DNA of 64,000 nt from Nitrospirota bacterium (GTDB lineage Bacteria; Nitrospirota; Thermodesulfovibrionia; SZUA-242). Shown here piece after piece: positions 1 through 7,481 of the stretch (the first letter of the stretch is position 1; the number at the start of each line of letters is the position of its first letter). The notes beneath the pieces are model-generated. The model did not search any database. It was not told where the DNA came from and worked only from the letters and a program-made list of their open reading frames with translations. The position numbers and the translations under genes were made by a program. Location: positions 24,844 through 88,843 of the forward strand of contig JACRHH010000032.1 in assembly GCA_016212095.1 (NCBI GenBank), read 5' to 3'.

Positions 1-1
1 C

Positions 2-577
2 ATAAACGGCACTCCGACAGACTGCGTGGCTATCGGGGTGAAAAAAATACTCCGGCGGCGGCCTGTTCTTCTTGCCTCCGGCATCAACCGGGGCGGCAAT
101 CTGGGCGATGACATCACCTATTCCGGCACGGTGTCGGCGGCTGTGGAGGGAACGCTGATAGGCATTCCGTCGATAGCGGTTTCGATAGACGGCTCATCGC
201 ATCTGCACTATGCCGACACAGGCCGCGTGGCCGCCATCGTTGCCGCGCATGTTCTGGAGCGCGGGCTTCCGCCCGACACGCTGTTGAACGTGAACGCCCC
301 CAATATCCCGTGGGACGAGTTCAAGGGAATCCGCTTCACCGGTCAGGGCAAGCGCACATACGACGACGCCATTCAAGAGGTTGCAGATCCGCGAGGGCGA
401 GCGCACTACTGGCTTGGCGGCGGAACGCCGATATTCCAGGGCGGCGAGGAGACCGACATTCACGCTGTTGCGCAGGGTTTTGTGTCGGTCACGCCGCTTC
501 ATCTGGATTTAACCAACTACGACGCGCTCCGGATGATCGAAACGGATTGGGCCGAGATGACGCAACTCAAGCCATGA
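2..577 (+). CDS. surE: 5'/3'-nucleotidase SurE, 5' end outside window
   Basis: Survival protein E is a metal-dependent phosphatase acting on nucleoside 5'- and 3'-monophosphates. The reading frame is already open at base 2 (INGTPTDCVAIGV...), so the gene enters from the left edge and lacks roughly its first 60 residues, including the N-terminal Asp-Asp metal site. What remains shows the family core SGINRGGNLGDDITYSGTV with the conserved Asn and Gly residues, then a typical SurE C-terminal half ending in a TPLHLDLTN block. Its stop overlaps the start of the following FAD dehydrogenase (ATGA), so the two are probably co-translated. Recognition is secure; only the start is missing. Confidence 0.93.
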   Translation: MNGTPTDCVAIGVKKILRRRPVLLASGINRGGNLGDDITYSGTVSAAVEGTLIGIPSIAVSIDGSSHLHYADTGRVAAIVAAHVLERGLPPDTLLNVNAPNIPWDEFKGIRFTGQGKRTYDDAIQEVADPRGRAHYWLGGGTPIFQGGEETDIHAVAQGFVSVTPLHLDLTNYDALRMIETDWAEMTQLKP

Positions 578-1971
578 GCGCCGAACGTTTCGACGTAATA
601 ATTGTGGGAGCCGGGCCTGCCGGAATCTTCACCGCGCTTGAGCTGACGCAAAAACATCCCGCGCTCAGGATTCTGATGATCGAAAAGGGCAGAAGCATAG
701 AGGAGCGCGTCTGCCCGCTGAAGACAAAAGCAGTGTCGTGCCTTGCCTGTCCGGAATGCGCGCTTCTTAGCGGCTGGGGCGGCGCGGGCGCGTACAGCGA
801 TGGCAAGCTTTCGCTCTCGCGCTTCGTGGGCGGCAATCTGGCGCGGTATGTTGGAGACGCGGCGCTCGACAGCCTCATCCACGAGGCCGACGAAACATAT
901 ATAAAATTCGGTGCGCCGGGCGTGGTTCACGGCGAGCCGGACGATCGCCTTCGCGCGCTTCAGGACATGGCGGCCAGAAACGAGCTCACGCTTGTCGCCT
1001 CGCCTGTCCGGCATATAGGAACCGACGTGTGTTTCGACGTGCTCACCCGCATGAAGGAGCACTTGAGCGGGCGGGTGGAGATGCTTTTCAGGTGCGGCGC
1101 TGCGTCCATTATCGTGAAGGATGGCCGGACGCAGGGCGTTGAAACGTGCGACGGACGCCGGTTTATCGCCGATTACGTTGTGCTTGCTCCGGGGCGCGAA
1201 GGCTCGCGCTGGCTGGACGACGAGGCCGCGAGGCTTGGGCTTACGCGCCTTACAAACCCGGTTGACATCGGCGTGCGCGTGGAGCTTCCGGCGGCGGTGA
1301 TGGAACATCTGACCAGCGTAACCTACGAGCCGAAGCTGATATACAGAACGCGCAGGTTTGACGATCAGGTGCGAACGTTCTGCGTGAATCCTTACGGCGA
1401 GGTGGTGAAGGAGCATCTGAAAGACGTCTGGACGGTTAACGGCCACAGCTACGCCGGGCGCACGAGCGACAACACGAACTTCGCGCTGCTGGTAAGCACC
1501 ACCTTCACCGAGCCGTTCGACGAGCCGATTCAGTATGGCCGCCATATCGCCCAGCTTGCGAATTTTCTTGGGCGCGGCGTGATCGTTCAGCGGCTTGGCG
1601 ACCTTCAGCACGGGCGGCGCTCCACTCAGGAGCGAATCGACCGGGGGCTGGTTCGCCCTACCCTGCTCGACGCAACGCCCGGCGACCTCAGCTTCGTGCT
1701 TCCGTACCGGCATCTGGCCGACATAATGGAGATGCTGGAAGCGCTCGACCGCATCGCTCCGGGCGTAAACAGCCGCCACACGCTTCTGTACGGCGTGGAG
1801 GTGAAGTTCTACAGCCGCCAGTTCAGGCTGTCGGAATCGCTCGAAACCGAAGTGGCCGGGCTTTTCGCCGCGGGCGACGGCGCGGGCGTGAGCCGGGGGC
1901 TGATTCAGGCGTCGGCGTCTGGCCTGGTTGCGGCGCGGGAGATTATGGGGAGGGTTGTGGATGGCGATTGA
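574..1971 (+). CDS. FAD-dependent dehydrogenase (COG2509-like)
   Basis: A 465-residue flavoprotein of the uncharacterised FAD-dependent dehydrogenase family. A Rossmann dinucleotide motif VGAGPAG lies at residues 11-17, followed by an ERVCPL...CLACPEC cysteine-rich stretch and a GWGGAGAYSDGKL block typical of this family. A C-terminal GDGAGVSRGLIQASASG closes the FAD domain. The ATG at 574 is chosen because it overlaps the surE stop and the protein then begins directly with the FAD-binding strand; upstream in-frame codons would read through surE in another frame. The substrate is unknown. A larger paralogue lies at 48723-50390. Two CxxC-type cysteine pairs near residues 45-65 could bind a metal or take part in redox chemistry, which is inference. 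Confidence 0.85.
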   Translation: MSAERFDVIIVGAGPAGIFTALELTQKHPALRILMIEKGRSIEERVCPLKTKAVSCLACPECALLSGWGGAGAYSDGKLSLSRFVGGNLARYVGDAALDSLIHEADETYIKFGAPGVVHGEPDDRLRALQDMAARNELTLVASPVRHIGTDVCFDVLTRMKEHLSGRVEMLFRCGAASIIVKDGRTQGVETCDGRRFIADYVVLAPGREGSRWLDDEAARLGLTRLTNPVDIGVRVELPAAVMEHLTSVTYEPKLIYRTRRFDDQVRTFCVNPYGEVVKEHLKDVWTVNGHSYAGRTSDNTNFALLVSTTFTEPFDEPIQYGRHIAQLANFLGRGVIVQRLGDLQHGRRSTQERIDRGLVRPTLLDATPGDLSFVLPYRHLADIMEMLEALDRIAPGVNSRHTLLYGVEVKFYSRQFRLSESLETEVAGLFAAGDGAGVSRGLIQASASGLVAAREIMGRVVDGD

Positions 1972-2030
1972 CCGCCGCGCCATAGCGAGTCATAATGAGT
2001 CTTGCCGATTCGCGGCAAGGAGGTGAGTTA

Positions 2031-2297
2031 ATGCGTCAGATAACTTTGCGCGGCATACCCGAAGAGATTGAAAGCATCGCCCGGAAAGAGGCTGATGGCA
2101 TGGGCGTCAGTCTGAACAAGGCATTGCTCATGCTCCTTCGGAAAGGGGCTGCCCGGCAAGCTTCTGCCGACGTAAAAATATCCGCGCCAAAGGGCCGGTT
2201 TAAAGCGTTTTCCGGGCTTTGGAGCGAGGATGAGGCTGCTGATTTCGATGCCTCCCTGCGCGAGCAACGCAGCGTTGATGCCGAAATCTGGAAATGA
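2031..2297 (+). CDS. VapB-type antitoxin, ribbon-helix-helix
   Basis: An 88-residue protein starting at ATG 2031 behind a strong AAGGAGGTGA ribosome site. The first 40 residues (MRQITLRGIPEEIESIARKE...) form a ribbon-helix-helix DNA-binding domain like FitA/VapB antitoxins. The acidic and basic C-terminal tail would wrap and inhibit the toxin. Its stop overlaps the start of the PIN-domain toxin by four bases (ATGA), the usual toxin-antitoxin arrangement with the antitoxin first. Autoregulation by the complex at its own promoter is expected for the family but no operator was resolved. A more upstream in-frame start at 1995 lacks a ribosome site. Confidence 0.85.
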   Translation: MRQITLRGIPEEIESIARKEADGMGVSLNKALLMLLRKGAARQASADVKISAPKGRFKAFSGLWSEDEAADFDASLREQRSVDAEIWK

Positions 2298-2707
2298 GGA
2301 AGGTTTTGCTCGACACATCCGCGTATTCCATGCTGATGCGTGGAAGCAACAAGGTTGCCGATTTGCTTGATGCCGCCGAGGATGTATATCTGCCTGTTGT
2401 TGTCATAGGCGAACTGTTGGCCGGATTCAAAAAGGGAAGCGCAGAGCAGCGCAACATTGCGATTCTGGGCCGTTTTTTTGAAACACCATCTGTGAATGCG
2501 CTTTTGCTGGACGAGGATACGGCCAGCTTTTATGCAACTATCGCGGATTATCTCCGGCGGCAGGGAACGCCGATTCCAACCAATGACCTCTGGATTGCGG
2601 CATGTGCCATGCAACACGGCCTTGCGCTGATAACAACAGACCGGCATTTCCTCCATATTCCGCAAGTTGTCACCACCTTTATTGAGGTTGCTCGTTCCCC
2701 TAACTGA
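2294..2707 (+). CDS. VapC-type PIN-domain ribonuclease toxin
   Basis: A 137-residue PIN-domain protein, the toxin partner of the antitoxin just upstream. The four acidic positions of the Mg-dependent nuclease centre are visible: Asp in LLDTSAY (residue 7), Glu in VIGELLAGF (about 40), Asp in TNDLWIAA (about 97) and Asp in TTDRHF (about 116). VapC toxins cleave tRNA or rRNA; the target cannot be told from sequence. The gene appears intact, unlike the eroded vapC remnants at 37.5 kb and 63.3 kb. Confidence 0.9.
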   Translation: MRKVLLDTSAYSMLMRGSNKVADLLDAAEDVYLPVVVIGELLAGFKKGSAEQRNIAILGRFFETPSVNALLLDEDTASFYATIADYLRRQGTPIPTNDLWIAACAMQHGLALITTDRHFLHIPQVVTTFIEVARSPN

Positions 2708-2734
2708 TTGCCACGGCTATTTCGGCGCAGTCAG

Positions 2735-3280
2735 TCAACGCTCCTGCCCAGGAAAATCCATGATGATTTCATCTCCCGCAATATTGCGGAACTTTACCCT
2801 GAAACGGTCAGTCGGCAACAGGTAGCGTCCACGTATTTTCGACTTGGGGCTTGCCTTGTCTTCAAGCGCGGAATTACTCACCCACACGCCATCTTCACGA
2901 ATCGTCGTGTCGAATTGAACAGCCTCGATCAGTTCGAGTCCGGCTTCGCTGATGGTCACGGGCCTGAACGTGGCTGGCGGCTTGGCGGCTTCCACGCCGT
3001 TGCCGTTTTCCCCGCCGTCGTCATCCAGCAAGCTGCCGCCGTTCTTTTTGCCGCGTTTTGCGTTGAATTCGTCAACTTTGGCTTTGAGGTATGGGCTGAA
3101 GAACTGTTTCACGGTTACAGCCCATCGCCTGCCATCCGGCGAAACCTCCACCACCGCGCTGTCAGGCGTAAAGAGGCTGGCGGCTTTCTTGTCCAGCAGT
3201 TGATTGAGGCTGACCAACTCCACCTTGAGCTGCGTCTTGCCGCTTGCGCGAAGGCGTTTATTGACGTAATCCTGATCCAC
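2735..3280 (-). CDS. Unassigned protein or 3' gene fragment with no clear start
   Basis: A 181-codon frame read leftwards, opened here with GTG at 3280; no ATG is available. In frame, a TGA stop lies about 50 bases upstream, so the protein starts abruptly. The sequence is soluble, with a charged Gly/Asp/Asn-rich linker in the middle (GGSLLDDDGGENGNG), and ends in a compact block, KSKIRGRYLLPTDRFRVK. The tail resembles, from memory only, C-terminal regions of some adenine-specific DNA methyltransferases. It could be a truncated or frameshifted gene: an overlapping frame starting at ATG 3372 on the same strand runs towards it and stops at the point where this frame opens. Function not assigned. 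Confidence 0.4.
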   Translation of the reverse strand: MDQDYVNKRLRASGKTQLKVELVSLNQLLDKKAASLFTPDSAVVEVSPDGRRWAVTVKQFFSPYLKAKVDEFNAKRGKKNGGSLLDDDGGENGNGVEAAKPPATFRPVTISEAGLELIEAVQFDTTIREDGVWVSNSALEDKASPKSKIRGRYLLPTDRFRVKFRNIAGDEIIMDFPGQER

Positions 3281-3481
3281 TTCAAGGTCGCAGCAAATGG
3301 CGGGAACTGACAGCGGCCATCAATTGCGCCAGACGCAATGCTTGAAGTATTGCCACAATGCTGGCTATCATTGTCTTGCAAATATACTCGTGCGGTTATT
3401 GACCGGAGACGATCCGGCACAGGCGGCGAAAGCGAGGGAGTGATTCTGGCGCAACAAAAGATGAAGTGAATATCGGGGATT

Positions 3482-4843
3482 ATGAGCAGCGGCTACTTTA
3501 ATCGCATTTACAGGGAGATCGAGAAGTTCTTCACAACCGGAATCTGGCGCGTGAACATCGCGGCCATGAACCGTCCGCGCTCGTTTCTGTTCCGGATGAC
3601 CCGGATAGTTGTGATGGTTGTTCGCGGTTTTCGCGATGGCCGTTTCTCGGAACTGGCCATGAGCCTCGTCTATATCACGCTTCTTTCGCTCATCCCGCTT
3701 CTGGCCGTGATGTTTTCCGTGTTGAAGGCGTTCGGCGTTCATAACAGGCTTGAGCCGCTTGTTCTGGACATTGTTTCGCCGCTTGGCGAGCATGGCGTTA
3801 CTCTTGCCACAAAACTGCTGGCGGTGGTGGACGGAGCCCGCGCCGGAGTTATCGGCGCGGCTGGAGTGCTCACGCTGTTTCTTTCGATAATGTCGCTGAT
3901 GGAGAAGATAGAGTCGTCGTTCAACCGGATATGGCATGTCCGCCGCGCCAGAAACATCGTTCGCCGGTTCAGCGATTATTTAAGCGTGATGCTTCTTGGG
4001 CCGGTGCTCGTGTTCATATCGCTGGGGCTGCTTGCCTCGCTGAAAAGTCATGCCCTGATAAAATGGCTGATAACCGTCGAGCCGTTCGGCTATCTGTATC
4101 TGATGTTCGCGTCGTGGATCTCTTACGTGACCATTTCGCTTGCGTTCGCTTTCATGTATATGTTTCTGCCGAACACAACCGTCAGGTTCAGGTCGGCGCT
4201 TGTGGGCGGCATCACAAGCGGCGTTTTGTGGCTCTGGAGCGGTCGCATTTTCGCGGCGTTTCTTGCCACATCGTCCAGCTACGACATGATCTATTCCGGA
4301 TTTGCCGCGCTAATACTGTTTCTGCTCTGGCTGCATCTGGGCTGGACGGTTATCCTGATCGGAGCCGAGGTCGCTTATTTTCACCAGAATCCGCCGGTCT
4401 GCCCGCCGCGATCGGGAACCGATTTCGTTTCTCCGGTTGCGCGGGAATACCTCTGCATCGCCTCCATGCGCCTGATCGGCGGCAACTTTCTTGGCGGCGG
4501 CAAGCCGTTGTCATCGGGGAATATCGGCGCGGCGCTTTCGTTTCCGGAGATCGAGGTGCGCGCGGCGCTTGGCGAACAGGCGCGCGCCGGAATTCTGCAC
4601 GAGACATCCGACGATCCGCCCCGGTATGTTCCGGCTCGGCCTCTGGAAGAAATTGCGCTTGTAGACATTCTTGACGCGATCCGTTCGGGAGCCGGACACG
4701 CCCGTTTCTGCCGCGCCGACAAGATAGACGAAAAGGCTTCGGTTGATGTCGTTGCCTGCCGAATTGAAAGCGGCATTGAAGATTCACTTCGCGGGATTAC
4801 GCTGAAGGATCTTGCGTCGGACGACCTGAAGAAGCTTGCATGA
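3482..4843 (+). CDS. YihY/BrkB-family membrane protein with C-terminal winged helix
   Basis: A 453-residue inner-membrane protein of the UPF0761/YihY family (once mislabelled RNase BN). Six hydrophobic segments lie between residues 60 and 300, with the conserved LAMSLVYITLLSLIPLLAV entry helix and the family block FAALILFLLWLHLGW. The last 150 residues are soluble. They carry a helix-rich region (PLEEIALVDILDAIR) resembling Rrf2-type winged-helix domains, an extension common in deltaproteobacterial members. The physiological role of the family is not established. It starts at ATG 3482 behind a GGGGA ribosome site. A short tandem repeat of an 11-base unit (4857-4878) follows the gene. Confidence 0.82.
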   Translation: MSSGYFNRIYREIEKFFTTGIWRVNIAAMNRPRSFLFRMTRIVVMVVRGFRDGRFSELAMSLVYITLLSLIPLLAVMFSVLKAFGVHNRLEPLVLDIVSPLGEHGVTLATKLLAVVDGARAGVIGAAGVLTLFLSIMSLMEKIESSFNRIWHVRRARNIVRRFSDYLSVMLLGPVLVFISLGLLASLKSHALIKWLITVEPFGYLYLMFASWISYVTISLAFAFMYMFLPNTTVRFRSALVGGITSGVLWLWSGRIFAAFLATSSSYDMIYSGFAALILFLLWLHLGWTVILIGAEVAYFHQNPPVCPPRSGTDFVSPVAREYLCIASMRLIGGNFLGGGKPLSSGNIGAALSFPEIEVRAALGEQARAGILHETSDDPPRYVPARPLEEIALVDILDAIRSGAGHARFCRADKIDEKASVDVVACRIESGIEDSLRGITLKDLASDDLKKLA

Positions 4844-4891
4844 AAAGCCGAACCTTTAAGTAACTGGTAAGTAACTGGCCGGAAATACCCA

Positions 4892-6763
4892 TTGTCTTCA
4901 TTTATTCGAAACCGATTCATGCTGGTTCTGCTCGCGGCGCAGTTTCTGGCCGCCGTCGGACTGGCATCTTATGTCTATTACGGGCGCTCAAGCAGCGGCT
5001 GCATCAATTGCCATGCCGACAAGTCCCGGATGGCGCAGCTTGGTTTTCCACAGCTTGCGGTCACTCAGGAACAGGTTGAGAAAGAATCGAAACATCGCGG
5101 CGTGAAATGCCACGAATGCCACGGCGGAGACGGCAGGACAGATTCCTCCGACGCCGCCCACAAGGGCATGTTGAAGGCGATCTATCTCGATCATGAATCC
5201 GCCGTGATCGACAGAAAGACCGCCGCTAAAGAGCCGCTTAAGCCGACCGGCAGCGACAAAATGCGACTGTTGCTTCCTAAGGATGACGATTTCACCGAGG
5301 GCAGCGACAGCGCGCGTGTTCGCAATATTCTGTATCACGACAGAAACCCCGAAACGCTTGGCTACGATCCGGCGCTGGGCAAGCGCGGATGCGGCGCGGC
5401 GGCCTGCCATCCGACGGAGGTTGAGCAGTATGGCCATTCGATAATGGGCGCGAATTTCCGCCAGCGCACAATGGAGACGTGGACAAAACCCTACGGCCCG
5501 CACAACTGCGGCCCGTCGTTTGCCGACACCCCGCCGGTTGAAGCGGCTGTTGGCGACAGGTTTTCGTTTGCGAACTACGACGAGATCGTGAAAAACCTGA
5601 ACACGCCGTTTTCGAAGGGACAGGCGGTGGACAAGCAGCGCATCTGCAACGTTTGCCACGCCGGTTGCCTCGACTGCCATTTCACGCCATACAAGGGCGA
5701 GGGCGCGCACAGCTTCACGCGCAAGCCGCCGTCGGAGAGCTGTTCGGGCGGAGGGCGCGGCTCCAGCATCTGTCACCCCGGCACGATGGAGCGACGGCGC
5801 GGCGACAGCTATCTTGGCGGCGATTTCAGCGAGCCGCGAGGCATGGCCCCGGATGTTCATGTGAAAAAGGATATTGTCTGCGTAGACTGCCACCTGACCG
5901 GGCCGCGCGGCATGGGCGACATCCAGCGGAAAGCGTCCTGCGGCGATTGCCATCTCGAAATCGAAAACGCGCTTGCGCAGTCGGAGCATAAAAACGTGTC
6001 GTGCGCCGCATGTCATGTGGGCATGGTTGGCGGCTATCAGCTTACGCACTGGGGGCCGGGGCAGATTGCTGGCAAGCCGAACCCGTTCAGGAAATATTCA
6101 TTATATTACGGCACGTTCACGCCGCCAATCGTGATGAAAGACCAGGCCGGATTATGGATTCCGGTCAAGGCTTGGCCGCATTCGGTGGGCAACATCAAGG
6201 ATGACGTCAAGCCGTTCAAGGGCATCCGCTACCGCTGGCCAAACGGCGACACCCGCGACTCCTACGCGCTTCTCGGCACGTTCGACGGCCTGCCCGGAAA
6301 CAACCGGCATCTTGCGTGGATCGAGATCGAGCAGGTTTCGCACCCATACGGCAAATCGCGCGACTGCGATAGCTGTCACGCGCCGGACGGGCAGAAGGCG
6401 CGGTCTGTCTGGACGTTTTCGGATGAGGGCGCGGATGATTTCAGCGGATCATACAATGTGACAGCCGGCGCGGACGGGCTGCATATTCGCGACATCAATA
6501 GCGGCGAAATTACGCTTGAGCCCGGAGCAAGGCTTACAGACTTCGCGCCGTGGCTGTTTTTGGGCGATATATGGAAAATCGAACACGATTTCTCGATTCT
6601 AGGACGAGGATTCGAGGATTTAAAGCGGCTGTACGGAGAAACGCTTGCCCGGCTTGATGCGGCGAAAAGCGCGATGCCGGAAAAACGCTACAAAATGCTT
6701 CGCGGCGTGGCCGCGCATAACGCGAGGATGGGGATTGAGGCTGGGGTGCGAGGGGGGAAGTAG
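4892..6763 (+). CDS. Exported multihaem cytochrome c (at least eight haems)
   Basis: A 623-residue protein with an N-terminal membrane anchor or signal (residues 8-30, FMLVLLAAQFLAAVGLASY). Eight canonical CxxCH haem c sites are visible: CINCH, CHECH, CNVCH, CLDCH, CVDCH, CGDCH, CAACH and CDSCH. Two further Cys...CysHis spacings are unusual: CGAAACH (CX4CH) near residue 169 and a cysteine nine residues before ICH near 290. The first could carry a ninth haem. It would transfer electrons in the periplasm, but partner and substrate are unknown, and no quinol oxidase subunit is adjacent. The TTG at 4892 is the longest plausible start; ATG 4919 would shorten only the cytoplasmic tip of the anchor. 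Confidence 0.88.
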   Translation: MSSFIRNRFMLVLLAAQFLAAVGLASYVYYGRSSSGCINCHADKSRMAQLGFPQLAVTQEQVEKESKHRGVKCHECHGGDGRTDSSDAAHKGMLKAIYLDHESAVIDRKTAAKEPLKPTGSDKMRLLLPKDDDFTEGSDSARVRNILYHDRNPETLGYDPALGKRGCGAAACHPTEVEQYGHSIMGANFRQRTMETWTKPYGPHNCGPSFADTPPVEAAVGDRFSFANYDEIVKNLNTPFSKGQAVDKQRICNVCHAGCLDCHFTPYKGEGAHSFTRKPPSESCSGGGRGSSICHPGTMERRRGDSYLGGDFSEPRGMAPDVHVKKDIVCVDCHLTGPRGMGDIQRKASCGDCHLEIENALAQSEHKNVSCAACHVGMVGGYQLTHWGPGQIAGKPNPFRKYSLYYGTFTPPIVMKDQAGLWIPVKAWPHSVGNIKDDVKPFKGIRYRWPNGDTRDSYALLGTFDGLPGNNRHLAWIEIEQVSHPYGKSRDCDSCHAPDGQKARSVWTFSDEGADDFSGSYNVTAGADGLHIRDINSGEITLEPGARLTDFAPWLFLGDIWKIEHDFSILGRGFEDLKRLYGETLARLDAAKSAMPEKRYKMLRGVAAHNARMGIEAGVRGGK

Positions 6764-6768
6764 AGGGA

Positions 6769-7035
6769 TTAATCCTTCATCGGTAGTTGCCCTGTTTTGC
6801 CGTTTGTCCACAGCTCATATTCACTCAGATCAATATCGTCACTCCACGAAATACCATAACCTCCCGGATCAACCCGAACAGCATTGAAAAAAGCCGAACT
6901 CGCAAGCAAGTGAAACTGCGGCTTGGAAAGAAGAGAACTGCAATTATATATTTTTTCAATTCCGCTCTCAAACGTGACAAGCAAGCGCACTTCCCCAAGG
7001 GTTTGCACGGCTTTAATTTTTGGTATCTTTTCCAT
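6769..7035 (-). CDS. DUF2442 domain protein (second copy)
   Basis: An 88-residue small protein starting at ATG 7035. It has the DUF2442 pattern: an N-terminal strand (IPKIKAVQTLGEVRLLVTF), a central region naming a helix near LASSAFFNAV, and the signature GGYGISWSDDIDLS. DUF2442 proteins are commonly encoded beside DUF4160 proteins as a putative toxin-antitoxin-like pair, though the biochemical role is not proven. A DUF4160 remnant and another DUF2442 gene lie immediately upstream on the same strand, so this is the last gene of a small module transcribed leftwards. Confidence 0.75.
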   Translation of the reverse strand: MEKIPKIKAVQTLGEVRLLVTFESGIEKIYNCSSLLSKPQFHLLASSAFFNAVRVDPGGYGISWSDDIDLSEYELWTNGKTGQLPMKD

Positions 7036-7043
7036 GTCCAGTT

Positions 7044-7073
7044 TACTCCAATCCCGGCTACTCCAATCCCGGC
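7044..7073. repeat. Tandem duplication of a 15-bp unit
   Basis: The unit TACTCCAATCCCGGC occurs twice head to tail without mismatch. It lies at the 3' end of the DUF4160 remnant, which stops inside it, and just before the start of the downstream DUF2442 gene. Probably a slippage product. Confidence 0.8.
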
Positions 7074-7189
7074 AATTGCCTGAATTCCTGACGATTCCAC
7101 ATTTCCAGCAGTTCCTTTTGGTAAAAGCCGGCCCATTCGTTGATAAGACGTTCAGCTCTACCCGGCAACTCCCCTTCAACGTCCCGCAC
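7058..7189 (-). pseudogene. DUF4160 protein, C-terminal half only
   Basis: About 43 codons (GTG 7189 to TAG 7058) encode VEGELPGRAERLINEWAGFY followed by KELLEMW, the typical C-terminal half of DUF4160 proteins: a GELP turn, then an EWA...ELLE.W helix. The N-terminal half, normally about 40 residues with conserved His and Phe positions, is absent. It is in the same frame as, and directly after, the TAA of the DUF2442 gene at 7193-7438. The DUF4160 gene has therefore lost its 5' half and now sits between two DUF2442 copies. Assignment rests on recalled family pattern. Confidence 0.6.
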
Positions 7190-7192
7190 ACG

Positions 7193-7438
7193 TTATGCCG
7201 GAATTTGTAGCCGCTCGTACAGAAATTCCGGGGCAATATCTGCGCCGTTTGGCCACGAAATAGTGCGGAATTCCGGATGCACGAAAAACTGCCGGAATAA
7301 TTCAGGATCATTAAGCGGTTCGAACATTTCCCCATACAGTTCATCAACCAGATCGACATCGCCATCCGTGCCATCCGAAAACCGAATATGGATAATGAAA
7401 TCCTTGACGTAATGCGCTTTTTCGACTCTTGGTATCAT
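7193..7438 (-). CDS. DUF2442 domain protein (first copy)
   Basis: An 81-residue protein beginning MIPRVEKAHYVKDFIIHIRF. It carries the strand-rich N-terminus, the conserved VDLVDELYG turn and the ISWPNGADIAPEFLYE signature that mark DUF2442. It would be the intact member of a DUF2442/DUF4160 pair whose partner is broken (7058-7189). No strong ribosome site is seen before ATG 7438. The role is inferred from family context only. Confidence 0.8.
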   Translation of the reverse strand: MIPRVEKAHYVKDFIIHIRFSDGTDGDVDLVDELYGEMFEPLNDPELFRQFFVHPEFRTISWPNGADIAPEFLYERLQIPA

Positions 7439-7481
7439 TTTCTATTACTCAAGCTTTTCATTCCATCAATCGCGAATCATC

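Noticed and set aside
517..1983. Long open frame of 488 codons on the minus strand
   Set aside because: It lies wholly opposite the FAD dehydrogenase gene, is rich in Arg, His and Ala without any domain, and arises from the codon bias of the real gene.
4857..4878. Regulatory direct repeat before the cytochrome gene
   Set aside because: An 11-base unit occurs twice in tandem, but there is no further sign of a binding site and the spacing to the start is not informative.
4988..6049. 353-codon minus-strand frame opposite the multihaem cytochrome
   Set aside because: Basic low-complexity product with no motif; the plus-strand frame has eight haem sites and a signal anchor.
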